A stretch of 60,926 nucleotides of DNA from Bacteroidales bacterium. Lineage in GTDB: Bacteria; Bacteroidota; Bacteroidia; Bacteroidales; PUMT01. This document shows positions 26,405 through 35,923 of the stretch, piece after piece. Under the pieces are notes generated by a model. The model did no database searches and was not told the DNA's origin. It was given only the letters and a program-made list of their open reading frames with translations. The stretch lies in NCBI GenBank assembly GCA_007135095.1, contig SLJO01000033.1:1-60926 (forward strand). The letters are read 5' to 3'. Position 1 is the stretch's first letter; every line of letters starts with the position of its first letter. A program made the translations under genes and the position numbers.

Positions 26405-29400
26405 CTATTGTACCACCAAAAAAGAGGCTGATAAAATCCTGCCTTCTGCATTGATCCGGATTGTATAATATCCGGGTGGAAGCCGGGGGGGGAACTTAAT
26501 TTCCAGGGGTGCTCCCGGCTGATCCTGGAGGATTAACGTATTTCCTGAAATAAAACGGCCACGAATATCAAAAATCTGCCAGTTTATCTTACCCCTGGCA
26601 TCGAAAACGGCATATATCGAACCCTGACCGGTTGGATTCGGGAACAACAACAGATCATTCCGGCCGGCAGGCAGGGGTAATGATGGTATATCAAGTATCA
26701 GGTCTTCTTTGATCTGGCCCGGCGTAAGCCCGAAATCGAAGATTCCTGCCATTGCAATGTCACCAAAAAAGTTAAAATCGTTATTACCCGGAAGGTTCTG
26801 CCCGAAGACAAAATTTACCGGCGACTGGTTTATGGCCCCGCTGTGATTTACAAAGGCATCCAGTCTGGCATCCAGCCATATTTCCATGTCCCGGCCATCA
26901 TAAACGGCCACCACATGGTACCACCGCCCTGCTTCAATCCGGGTTTCCGAATCCAGATCCATTATGCCATTGCTGGTGTTCACGGTAAACCGGAATCTCT
27001 CTCCGGTGACAGATATCTTGTACCTGTGTTCCCAGCTGCCATGGGAAACGGGGTGCTGTTCGGAGGCAGTAAATTCTTCAACCCTTATGAACATGGCGAC
27101 AGAAAGTGCCTCTGAAAAATTCAGCACTTCCGATTCGGGAAGAAGGATGAAAGCAGTGTTGCCGTTAAAATGCGCGGCATGATTTTCCCGGTTGTTCATA
27201 TCGGCAGTCCAGACGATCTCCCCACCGGGTGTGCCGTGGAGGTCATTCCCGCTGTCATCACTGGCATTTCCCCTGAAACGGTAAAATGCCACCCTGTTAC
27301 CCGGTGGATCAGTTGGATAATCGCGAACCATGATCCTGACACTATCCAAGGCAGATAATCCGGCGGGATTGCTGACAAGGCAGGAAATATAATAATCTCC
27401 TTCCTGATCAGGCACTGTATAGGAAACCAGTTCTCCGGTGCCGGAAATTTCACCGGCTGCGACACTCCAGGAGAACTCCAGGGGCTCATCATAATAATCG
27501 GTGGCATCACAGAAAAGCTTTATGACATCGCCAGGCCTGCTTTTGCGGGGGTCAGCCACAATGTCGTGTATTACAGGGGGATGGGGAATCCTTTCAACAA
27601 CCTCAATTATTATTGACAATGAATCCGATAATCCATCCTCGTTGGTTACCTTGCAGGCAATGGTATATGCACCCTCTTCCTGCGGCGCAGTAAACTCAAC
27701 CTCTTCCCCGGCAACAAATACCGAACCGGGCAGGTACCACCTGTAGGTAAGTTCCTGGTTCTCACGATCGGTTGCTGTACAGTATATGGTGATCCTGTCA
27801 CCGGTAGCCACAATTGTATCGGTTCCTGCCAGCGCCTTGATCCTGGGCGGGGTATCACCAGGGGATAAACCGTTGTTGTAATCAATGATCACCTCTCCGG
27901 CCAGAGTCTGTGAACCCCGGATAGTTATCTGTTCATGCTGCGGCACAACCACTAGCATGGCGACCCCGCCCGGGGGTAGATTAAAAGTGGCCATGCCGGA
28001 TTGTGACTCCATAATTGTCTGGTGATTAATTTTGTTGTAGAGCTTATGGTTTCCCGGTGGAAGGTAAAGATCAACAGATTCTTCCCCTTCATACGGGTTG
28101 TAATATAAATATGTCGGATATGCCTGGTCCCGGTAATAATCGGTCTTCAGAAGGTCGAGCCGGAGGATGCCTTCCACGTTGGTGGTGTCGATCAGGGCAG
28201 CCAGGTTTCCAACGTGTGAAGAACCGTAAAGCATGAGATTGGTCTGTGCCCATCCACCCTCGATAGCATCACCGGTGGCATAGGGACTGTGGCCATGCCT
28301 TGTCTCACGAAGTGCTTCATAGGCAATATATGATCCGGGATCATAGGTTTGCGCCCATTCAAAATTATCCTGCATGTCAGCAGGCATGTATGCCGGGTAA
28401 AACAATCGTGATGCGTTAGCCATGTTCAGGACCCATCGTGCAATGCTCCCTGCGAAGCGCTGGTCATACCGCACCATTGGGACAAGAGCACCTGCCTGCT
28501 GAAAACCATTCATCATAAATGCATAATCGTTCCCGTCATCGTTGGCTTCACCGATAAGACCGTAAACATCATATCCTCCCCATGTTCCGGCTATCGCACC
28601 CCATCCCCTTAGATCCCCGCGGTCGAAGCACCAGTTAACCATTTTTTCAATATCGTACCGGGTGCCAATCTCGGCATTCATGCGTGCCGCGGTATACGCA
28701 CCGTAGGGGAGCTGCAGCTCGTAGGAGGGATTTTCCTCCCAGCCTGAAAGGAACTCCATGGCCCATTCAGCACCTTTCAGGTACTCCCTTTCTCCGGTTG
28801 ACACATAAGCATTATATAGGATCCAGGCTATTGCCCCGGCCGCTTCGGGCTGCCTGACTCCCTCATCCAGGGGACTCATGGTTTCCATGCTCCAGGCCCG
28901 GTAGTTCATATAGGGCTCTGACCAGGGCGCATCCGATGCTCCCATAGTCCGGAGGGCCTGCATCCACTGGCTTGCCATTACAGGCAGTTGCTCCCCGAAT
29001 ACTGATATTTCAGGATATAGATATTTCAGCTGCATGAAAAATACATTCGGCATGGTTTCATACCACCAATCATGCCCTGAGCTGGTAACCGGATGGTTCA
29101 GGTAGATATTCTCCGAGGGCCGCCTGTTGAAATATTCCCTGGCCATCGAAGCCCAGTTATGGCCGAACTGATCGCTTTTGTCAATTCCCGCAAGAGTAGC
29201 ACCCACAAGGGCCGGTAAGGCATTGATAGCTTCCCCTGAGAAAGGGAAGCTGGTACCCACCGCGGTATGAAGTCCGAAGGACGGATGATCGGAATAATTA
29301 ACAGTATTTTCCCTGAAAAAAACAAGGGGAAGATACTGACCGGTAAGGTCATGGTTAAAAACAAGAGAATCGTAGCCCCTCGCCACTTCTTTCCAGTCGC

Positions 29401-29545
29401 GCATCATAAAAGGCTGGGGAAAATCAGGCATCCGGCTGATCCGTGGTATTTCAATCTGCTGTCCTGAAGCATCACCGGTTGATGATGGCAGCACCACGGT
29501 TATAAACATCAGGTAAAGAAAAAGAACCCTGAAAAATAAATTCAT
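26405..29545 (-). CDS. T9SS-secreted multidomain PUL protein (unknown catalytic domain, Ig/PKD x2, LamG)
   Basis: A 1046-residue exported protein, the first gene of the minus-strand PUL. Domains: signal peptide; residues about 30-560, a domain homologous to the lipoprotein at 22.1 kb; two Ig/PKD-like modules at about 575-760 (TYRWYLPGSVFVAGEEVEF; FSWSVAAGEISGTGELV); a LamG domain at about 765-945 (RWYHVVAVYDGRDMEIWLD); and a type IX secretion C-terminal sorting domain from about 960 (LLLFPNPTGQGSIYAVFD ... PPGYYTIRI). It is thus surface-bound or released. Probably the outer enzyme attacking the polymer, with LamG and Ig modules for binding or spacing. Confidence 0.8.
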   Translation of the reverse strand: MNLFFRVLFLYLMFITVVLPSSTGDASGQQIEIPRISRMPDFPQPFMMRDWKEVARGYDSLVFNHDLTGQYLPLVFFRENTVNYSDHPSFGLHTAVGTSFPFSGEAINALPALVGATLAGIDKSDQFGHNWASMAREYFNRRPSENIYLNHPVTSSGHDWWYETMPNVFFMQLKYLYPEISVFGEQLPVMASQWMQALRTMGASDAPWSEPYMNYRAWSMETMSPLDEGVRQPEAAGAIAWILYNAYVSTGEREYLKGAEWAMEFLSGWEENPSYELQLPYGAYTAARMNAEIGTRYDIEKMVNWCFDRGDLRGWGAIAGTWGGYDVYGLIGEANDDGNDYAFMMNGFQQAGALVPMVRYDQRFAGSIARWVLNMANASRLFYPAYMPADMQDNFEWAQTYDPGSYIAYEALRETRHGHSPYATGDAIEGGWAQTNLMLYGSSHVGNLAALIDTTNVEGILRLDLLKTDYYRDQAYPTYLYYNPYEGEESVDLYLPPGNHKLYNKINHQTIMESQSGMATFNLPPGGVAMLVVVPQHEQITIRGSQTLAGEVIIDYNNGLSPGDTPPRIKALAGTDTIVATGDRITIYCTATDRENQELTYRWYLPGSVFVAGEEVEFTAPQEEGAYTIACKVTNEDGLSDSLSIIIEVVERIPHPPVIHDIVADPRKSRPGDVIKLFCDATDYYDEPLEFSWSVAAGEISGTGELVSYTVPDQEGDYYISCLVSNPAGLSALDSVRIMVRDYPTDPPGNRVAFYRFRGNASDDSGNDLHGTPGGEIVWTADMNNRENHAAHFNGNTAFILLPESEVLNFSEALSVAMFIRVEEFTASEQHPVSHGSWEHRYKISVTGERFRFTVNTSNGIMDLDSETRIEAGRWYHVVAVYDGRDMEIWLDARLDAFVNHSGAINQSPVNFVFGQNLPGNNDFNFFGDIAMAGIFDFGLTPGQIKEDLILDIPSLPLPAGRNDLLLFPNPTGQGSIYAVFDARGKINWQIFDIRGRFISGNTLILQDQPGAPLEIKFPPRLPPGYYTIRINAEGRILSASFLVVQ

Positions 29546-29810
29546 CTCTTATTTTTTGTAAATTTAAACAAAGAGTATGACGAACTTGTAAACCCTGAAA
29601 GCAAAAGTATATACTCCATTATCAAAATACCCGTTTAAAATGAATAATGACATCAATAAGGTAACAGGCAATATACAGCACCATTCAGGCCAAGGCCGCA
29701 ATCCAGCATGAATCCGTAACATCCGGTGGTCAGGCACCTAAACAAATTTGGTCTTAGTGTTGCCTGAAAGTCACAAACATCAGAAATGCTAACAAAGTTT
29801 TTTCAATAAC
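29546..29810. promoter_or_regulatory. Divergent control region between PUL and HTCC regulator
   Basis: These 265 bases separate the first PUL gene (minus) from the regulator (plus). Promoters for both must lie here. No perfect inverted repeat stands out; HTCC binding sites are usually direct repeats, which I could not assign by eye. Confidence 0.45.
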
Positions 29811-32800
29811 ATGCTTAATAGCCGAAATAAACTTTTCTTTTTGTTGTTAATTCTCGCCGGACTGAATAGCACCGCCGGAGAAGACCCTATGTGGCAAACG
29901 GCAAGGATCACCGGCCTGCAGGGCCTTTCAAACAGCGCGGTAAATACCATCTATCGTGATAACCATGGTTATATGTGGTTTGGCACCTGGGACGGACTCA
30001 ACCGCTTCGACGGGAAAAATATCAAAACCTATTATCCTGACCTTTTCGATGACCAGGCCATAACCAATAACATTATCCGCCGGATGCTTGAAGACAAGCA
30101 CGGGAATCTCTGGATTGTAACAGAAAAGGGGATCAACAGGTATTCCCATGATATGGAGAGCTTCTCAGCCTGGTTTACCGATTACCCCGAACTTACGCTC
30201 CAGGAACAGAGCCTGAAAGCTATTTCCGGACATGACGGGAATATCTGGGTAAATGCATATGGTTTGGGGATATTCAGATTTTTGCCCGGCCAGGATGATT
30301 TTGTACCCGTTTCAATGCAGGCTTTTTCAAAAAACGACTTAAAGAGGGTTGCCGATTTTTACTTCTACAAGGAAGAATTGTATATTTTGATTGATGATTC
30401 GCTTACTGTAATGAATATCAATACCGGAGAGCCGGAAAAAAGAATTTTCATTCCTGATTTGCACCAGGATTTCAAGTTTGCCGCAGCCGGGGATACCTGG
30501 TTCTATGAGTATAACAGGCAGGTATTTCTGGTTCACGGATTACCGGGCGGGGGACTGGCTTTTTTGAATACCGCTTCAGAGGAGGTCTTTCAGGTTAAAC
30601 CAGGAGATGCCGGCTTCAGGGTTACCGCTCTGGATATGTCGGTGCGCGGGCAATTTCTATGGCTTGGTACGGACGACGGGAACATTTTCAGACTGTGCCT
30701 GCACAAAAATCCGGAACCACAATCGGTCCTTCATAAGTTGCCCGAGCTTGCCGATAAGAAAGTAAAGATATGGTCCATAACCGAAACACCCGATGATCTG
30801 CTCTGGATCGGAACAGATGGCGAGGGTGTTTTCCGCAGCATACTCGAGCCAAAGCCCTTTTTCTGGATCGCTCGCGGGGAACCTGAGCACCGTCAGTTAA
30901 ACCACCAGATAGTCAGGGCTATATACGAGGATAGCGGGGGGAACCTTTGGGTTGGAACGAGAGGTAACGGCTTGAATTACATCCCTTTTCAAAAGGGGGA
31001 AACAAAATATTACAATACCTCGAACGGACTTACCCACGATGCAGTACTTTCGCTTCAGGAGGATCATAACAACAATCTCTGGATAGGTCATGATGGCATG
31101 GGAATTGACATCCTTGACAGGGAAACAGGGACGTTTCACCATTTCCCCGATGAGTTGGCGGGTGCTGAAGATATTGAGTTCGGTTCTGTTTATGCAATAT
31201 GTGTGGATGCCTTCGGTCAGGTATGGCTGGGTACAAGCGGATATGGCATCCTGGGGCTGAATGTAAGGAAACACGATGGGAAATTCACACTCACCGATTT
31301 TATGCATATAAAAAGTGAAAGTTCCGGCGATCCCCTGAGAAGCAATATAGTATATTCAATTGTTGAAGAAAAACCAAATACCCTATGGCTGGGGACCAGG
31401 GGTGCCGGTATATACCGGTTAAATACGCTCACCGGGCAGCTTGAAAACTATGCCTTAGCGACTCCCGGAACTCCAGGCCTTACCGACAATGATATCCTCA
31501 GTCTTCATCTGGATGCACGGAATTTTCTGTGGGCAGGAAGCAGCTGGGGACTGACAAGGATAAACATCAACTATACTCCCTTTGCCTTCAGGAATTACAC
31601 AATCCATAATGGCTTGCCCAGTAACACCATCCATGCAATCCTGGACGACAAACAAGGGAATATCTGGTTAAGCACCAATAAGGGATTAAGTCAGCTGATC
31701 GTTGAAGAGGAAAGATTCCTGAATTTCAATATTGATGATGGATTGCAAGGTAATGAATACACCGACGGAGCTGCCTGTCACGGGCAAAGTACCGGCAGGT
31801 TTTATTTTGGCGGAATAAACGGACTGAACTGGTTTTATCCTGAAAATATCAGGATTTCGAAAAACAAAGCAGAACTTCTTTTCACCGGGCTGAAACTTCA
31901 TAATACCATGATCCTTCCCGGCGACTCAACCAGGATCCTGCCAAGGAATATAAATGAACTTGATAAGATTACGTTAAAATATCACCAAAATTTCTTTACC
32001 ATTGAATTTACAACTCTTAATTTTATCAATCCCGGGAAAAGCCTTTTTGAATATATGCTGGAAAACTTCCACAATAACTGGGTTTTTTTGGGTAACCAGC
32101 GCGAAGCCATACTTACCAATGTTCCCCCGGGTTCATATACACTTAAGGTAAGAGCTTCCAACGAAGACGGCGTATGGTCCGACGAAGTCAGGACGATGCA
32201 GATTATCATAATGCCCCCTTTCTGGAAAACATGGCCGGCTTACCTTATATATGCAATTCTGCTGTTTATTGCTGTTTTTGGTCTGCTCCGCTATCACACC
32301 GTACAGACCAGGAAAAAGCAGCAACGGGCAAAGGAAATTTTACAGCAGGAAAGAGAAAAGGAACTGAACAGGTATAAACTGGAATTCTTCACTAATCTTG
32401 CCCACGAATTCGGCACTCCCCTGACGCTGATCTTTGCCTCTGCCACCAGCCTGCTCAATGCGGATAAGAATTCAGACGAAACCTCCGCACTGACAAGAAC
32501 AATTTATCAGAATTCCAAAAGGATGCAGAGCCTGGTGCAGGAGTTACTTGAGTTCCGGAAAATTGAAACAGGCAGGGAAAAACTAATCCTGAGCAAAGTG
32601 GAGCTGATAAATGCTTTGAATAATATAGTGTCTAATTTCCTCCATTTTGCCAGGGAGAATGAAGTTGAACTTAGTTTTGAACCCCGGGAGCATGAACTTT
32701 TCTGCCTGCTTGATCGTGTCAAACTTGATAAGATAATCCTTAACCTGTTGAGCAACGCCATTAAAAACACACCTGCCGGCGGCAGCGTAACACTGGGGGT

Positions 32801-33971
32801 AAAATTATCAGGAAAAAACATTCAGATTGACGTTACAGACACTGGCACAGGAATAGCGCCGGAGTCAATTCCATTTATTTTCGATAGTTTTCATCAGCAA
32901 TCGCCAGAAATTGAAAAGAATACGAGAACCTTCAAGGGAATTGGTATCGGACTGGCCTACACCAGGAGCCTTCTGGAACTGCATGGGGGAAGTATCACAG
33001 CGGAAAGCCGCCAGGGCAAAGGGAGCACCTTCACCGCCATGCTGCCCTACAAAATACCTGATACTCCCGCAAAGGAGATCATTTCTTTACCTGCTCCGGT
33101 TAACAGGAATAACTTGAAGGAAGGTGATACTGAAGAAATTTATGCTGAATACAGGTACCATAAATCCATAATTTCTTCCAAGGCCGATTTATGGACCATG
33201 CCAAAAAAATATAAAATACTTGTGGCCGAGGATGACCCTGAACTCTCAAATCTTCTGTACAACATGCTTTCCGAACTGTACGATGTAACTGTTAGGAATA
33301 ATGGATTGCAGGCACTCGAAGCAATCCGGTCCAAAAGGATCGATGTTGTTGTCAGTGATGTTATGATGCCTGAACTTGATGGTTTGTCCCTCTGTAAAAC
33401 AATAAAGAATGACATACTTACAAGCCATATCCAGGTCATTCTTCTTACAGTGCGCTCTGAAATTGAAAATCTTCTGGAGGGACTGGAGATGGGTGCTGAT
33501 TCTTATATTCCCAAACCGTTTCACCCCAGACACCTGTTGCTTAAGATTGAAAAACTGCTTAAAGCGCGCGAACAGGCCTCTGAATATTTTAAAGCAAACC
33601 TGGGAACATACTCCCATAAACTCATGCAGGATTACTCTCCCGGAGATAAAAAGCTGCTGGAAAAGTGTATTGCCTTTATCGGGGAAAACTACTCCAGCGA
33701 AGACCTTGACGCCACCCTGATGGCATCGGATCTGGCCCTTAGCAAAGCACAGCTCTACAGGAAGATAAAGGCTTTAACCGGCCTGACCCCACATAGTCTT
33801 ATTAAAAATTACCGTTTAAAGCGGGCCAGGGAACTGATTGCAGAAGGTGATTACTCCGTTTCTGAAATTATTTACATGACGGGCTTTAATAACCGGACGT
33901 ATTTTTATCGTTCATTTAAGGAGGCCTTTGGGAAGCCCCCGGGAGAGATGAATAATGCAAAGCACATGTAG
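29811..33971 (+). CDS. Hybrid two-component system (HTCC) regulator of the PUL
   Basis: A 1386-residue one-protein sensor-regulator. Periplasmic part: two Reg_prop beta-propellers (repeats such as YMWFGTWDGLNRFDG, LWIGHDGMGIDILD) and a Y_Y_Y domain. One membrane helix lies near 806-828. Cytoplasmic part: HisKA with NLAHEFGTP (His865), HATPase (NLLSNAIKNTP, DTGTGIAP, GIGIGLAYTRSLLE), receiver domain with VVVSDVMMPELDG (Asp1183), and a C-terminal AraC-type HTH. The H-box reads HEFGTP where HTCC proteins normally have HEFRTP (Arg to Gly868). It diverges from the PUL and should activate it on binding its oligosaccharide. Confidence 0.94.
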   Translation: MLNSRNKLFFLLLILAGLNSTAGEDPMWQTARITGLQGLSNSAVNTIYRDNHGYMWFGTWDGLNRFDGKNIKTYYPDLFDDQAITNNIIRRMLEDKHGNLWIVTEKGINRYSHDMESFSAWFTDYPELTLQEQSLKAISGHDGNIWVNAYGLGIFRFLPGQDDFVPVSMQAFSKNDLKRVADFYFYKEELYILIDDSLTVMNINTGEPEKRIFIPDLHQDFKFAAAGDTWFYEYNRQVFLVHGLPGGGLAFLNTASEEVFQVKPGDAGFRVTALDMSVRGQFLWLGTDDGNIFRLCLHKNPEPQSVLHKLPELADKKVKIWSITETPDDLLWIGTDGEGVFRSILEPKPFFWIARGEPEHRQLNHQIVRAIYEDSGGNLWVGTRGNGLNYIPFQKGETKYYNTSNGLTHDAVLSLQEDHNNNLWIGHDGMGIDILDRETGTFHHFPDELAGAEDIEFGSVYAICVDAFGQVWLGTSGYGILGLNVRKHDGKFTLTDFMHIKSESSGDPLRSNIVYSIVEEKPNTLWLGTRGAGIYRLNTLTGQLENYALATPGTPGLTDNDILSLHLDARNFLWAGSSWGLTRININYTPFAFRNYTIHNGLPSNTIHAILDDKQGNIWLSTNKGLSQLIVEEERFLNFNIDDGLQGNEYTDGAACHGQSTGRFYFGGINGLNWFYPENIRISKNKAELLFTGLKLHNTMILPGDSTRILPRNINELDKITLKYHQNFFTIEFTTLNFINPGKSLFEYMLENFHNNWVFLGNQREAILTNVPPGSYTLKVRASNEDGVWSDEVRTMQIIIMPPFWKTWPAYLIYAILLFIAVFGLLRYHTVQTRKKQQRAKEILQQEREKELNRYKLEFFTNLAHEFGTPLTLIFASATSLLNADKNSDETSALTRTIYQNSKRMQSLVQELLEFRKIETGREKLILSKVELINALNNIVSNFLHFARENEVELSFEPREHELFCLLDRVKLDKIILNLLSNAIKNTPAGGSVTLGVKLSGKNIQIDVTDTGTGIAPESIPFIFDSFHQQSPEIEKNTRTFKGIGIGLAYTRSLLELHGGSITAESRQGKGSTFTAMLPYKIPDTPAKEIISLPAPVNRNNLKEGDTEEIYAEYRYHKSIISSKADLWTMPKKYKILVAEDDPELSNLLYNMLSELYDVTVRNNGLQALEAIRSKRIDVVVSDVMMPELDGLSLCKTIKNDILTSHIQVILLTVRSEIENLLEGLEMGADSYIPKPFHPRHLLLKIEKLLKAREQASEYFKANLGTYSHKLMQDYSPGDKKLLEKCIAFIGENYSSEDLDATLMASDLALSKAQLYRKIKALTGLTPHSLIKNYRLKRARELIAEGDYSVSEIIYMTGFNNRTYFYRSFKEAFGKPPGEMNNAKHM

Positions 33972-34003
33972 CCTTCCCCTTGCCGGAAAGCAGGACCAAC
34001 CTG

Positions 34004-34252
34004 TTAACACTGGTTTCTTGCACAAGGACTGTTTGTAACAAAAAACCCAATAAAACCTCCTATAAGCGTGCTTTTCAGACCATCGCCGAATGAAAATGCA
34101 TTCATATGCCGGGCTTCCGTAAAATAAAAAAATCCAAAGCCTATTACTGCCCCGATGATAATACTGAGCACAGATCTTTTGAAACTTTGTGATTGTATTA
34201 TGCGCTTTAGCCCCTTGCTTTCGGACTGGAATTCTAATTTCTTAATTTTCAT
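34004..34252 (-). CDS. Small membrane protein of unknown function
   Basis: An 82-residue protein with a basic N-terminus (MKIKKLEFQSESKGLKR) and two hydrophobic segments, SIIIGAVIGFGFFYF at about 30-44 and LIGGFIGFFVT at about 62-72. No recognised family. It stands alone between the regulator and the secreted HExxH protein, converging on the regulator gene. The amphipathic, glycine-rich helices make it a credible inner-membrane peptide. Confidence 0.6.
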   Translation of the reverse strand: MKIKKLEFQSESKGLKRIIQSQSFKRSVLSIIIGAVIGFGFFYFTEARHMNAFSFGDGLKSTLIGGFIGFFVTNSPCARNQC

Positions 34253-34429
34253 ATTGCTTGGATATATAAAAATGTAAATATATAGATAAAAAAATACAGA
34301 TTATTAAAAACAGTAAAAACTGACTGATTGGATGGTTTATTCCTGGTATGAAACGTCATATGCCGATGTTGACAATTTAATATTAAGCATGCATAATTTT
34401 ATGTTTCAGGATTCGTTTAAAACAGTCAT

Positions 34430-35773
34430 ATGGGAATATTAATCAGGCTTGGTTTTCTTTTAACAATAGTCGCAGGAGCCACTAATTACCTGGATGCAAG
34501 TGAAGTCCATGTTACAGAAAAGATTGCCGGAATAAGGTCTGCACATGTCCCTGCACCTCCGCTACGACCACCCCCTGAAGGGAGCACATCGGCCAGGAGA
34601 CGAACAAGGCCGGGGTACAATTCCATTCAGATTGCCATTTCAATTTATCCGCCCGGAAGTAACAGGAAGGTTTCCGGGGTCTGTTCTGAGACAGATGCAA
34701 GTGAATTGAAAAAAGATGATCCCGCTTTCTGCGGTATGTCTGTCTTCGACGATTCAGATTTTGAAATTGATTATTCAAACAAGGTTTTTGGATGGGTCCA
34801 GGAGGCTACCAGGAAATTTTCACCTGATTCCTGGTACCTGCTTATGCAATATGATGAATTGCCAGGTGTTTCCCAGTGTGTGCTTTCCTGCGGGAGAATA
34901 ATGGAGATGCCCAAACCTGCTGAAACATTCCAGTTCCTTTCAGGAGACAACGTATTCGATGTCATGGACAGGATGTCTACGAACATACACGAAATTTCTC
35001 ATGCTTTTTCACGAAAAAATATCTTTAAATATGCCTGGGAAAACGACATTACCCTGGAGATGGGAAATGAAGGACGGCTTATTTACCTCACGCCATCCGA
35101 ATCATATTTAATTACCTATCCCAGGGATTCCCTGTTTCCCGCCGCCAGGCTTGCCCGAAATATTCCTGAAAGCGTCAGGACTTTAAGATACAATACCTAC
35201 ATAAGCGGAAGCACATCTACACAAACGCATGGGGTTCTTGCATTACTGGATGAACTGAATGCCTATTTCCTGGGATCAAGATTCAGGTACGAAATGCTGG
35301 AAGCATATAAAATGGCCGGTAATACTTCTGCTGATGGTTTTTTTGAATGGATTTCAGGAGCTCAGGGCACAATGGGCGCATTCTTCGAAATCGATTACTT
35401 TATACTCGAATACCTGCTTTATATGAAATCGCATCATCCCCGGCGTTATGAGCTACTGAGATCAAACCAGTCCTTCCGCGAAGCCTGGCTTGCAGTACGT
35501 ACCTCTTACAGCAGCCTGCTGAACGGGTATTTTCAAACGATCAATGATGAGATGAAGGATTTAAATGCTTCCGGGGAATTTGAACTAAAGATTGATAATA
35601 ACAGAATATTGATACGCAGAACAGGTTACAAACCCTCAAGCAGGCTTATTATTTCCAGCGCCATGGAAAGGTTGCTGCCGGTCCTTCAAAGCAGCCGCTA
35701 CCTTGAAATAAAGCAGGATTTTGCCCTTGCTTATGCCGGGGGCAGCTCCTTCAATTTTCCAGTCACAGACTGA
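34430..35773 (+). CDS. Secreted protein with HExxH metalloprotease-like motif
   Basis: A 447-residue exported protein (signal peptide to about residue 23) I do not recognise. It has a proline- and arginine-rich linker (PAPPLRPPPEG, RRRTRPG) at 41-60, then a globular region with four cysteines. His187-Glu188-Ile-Ser-His191 forms an HEISH zinc motif, and ELNAYF (Glu275) lies 84 residues later, as in gluzincin proteases where a distant Glu is the third ligand. A periplasmic or secreted zinc protease is plausible but unproven. No obvious operon partner. Confidence 0.7.
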   Translation: MGILIRLGFLLTIVAGATNYLDASEVHVTEKIAGIRSAHVPAPPLRPPPEGSTSARRRTRPGYNSIQIAISIYPPGSNRKVSGVCSETDASELKKDDPAFCGMSVFDDSDFEIDYSNKVFGWVQEATRKFSPDSWYLLMQYDELPGVSQCVLSCGRIMEMPKPAETFQFLSGDNVFDVMDRMSTNIHEISHAFSRKNIFKYAWENDITLEMGNEGRLIYLTPSESYLITYPRDSLFPAARLARNIPESVRTLRYNTYISGSTSTQTHGVLALLDELNAYFLGSRFRYEMLEAYKMAGNTSADGFFEWISGAQGTMGAFFEIDYFILEYLLYMKSHHPRRYELLRSNQSFREAWLAVRTSYSSLLNGYFQTINDEMKDLNASGEFELKIDNNRILIRRTGYKPSSRLIISSAMERLLPVLQSSRYLEIKQDFALAYAGGSSFNFPVTD

Positions 35774-35923
35774 TCTCCTGTGGCCGCCATTCAATTCTGA
35801 TCACGCAAAACTCGTTTTTATCCATTTGGTAAGAAAATAACGAAGGTTTTTTTTTACTTTGCGGTATAAATTGATTGTGGGATAAATTAAGTCCCTGATA
35901 AACCCGAAAATCTTAAACCCTTC

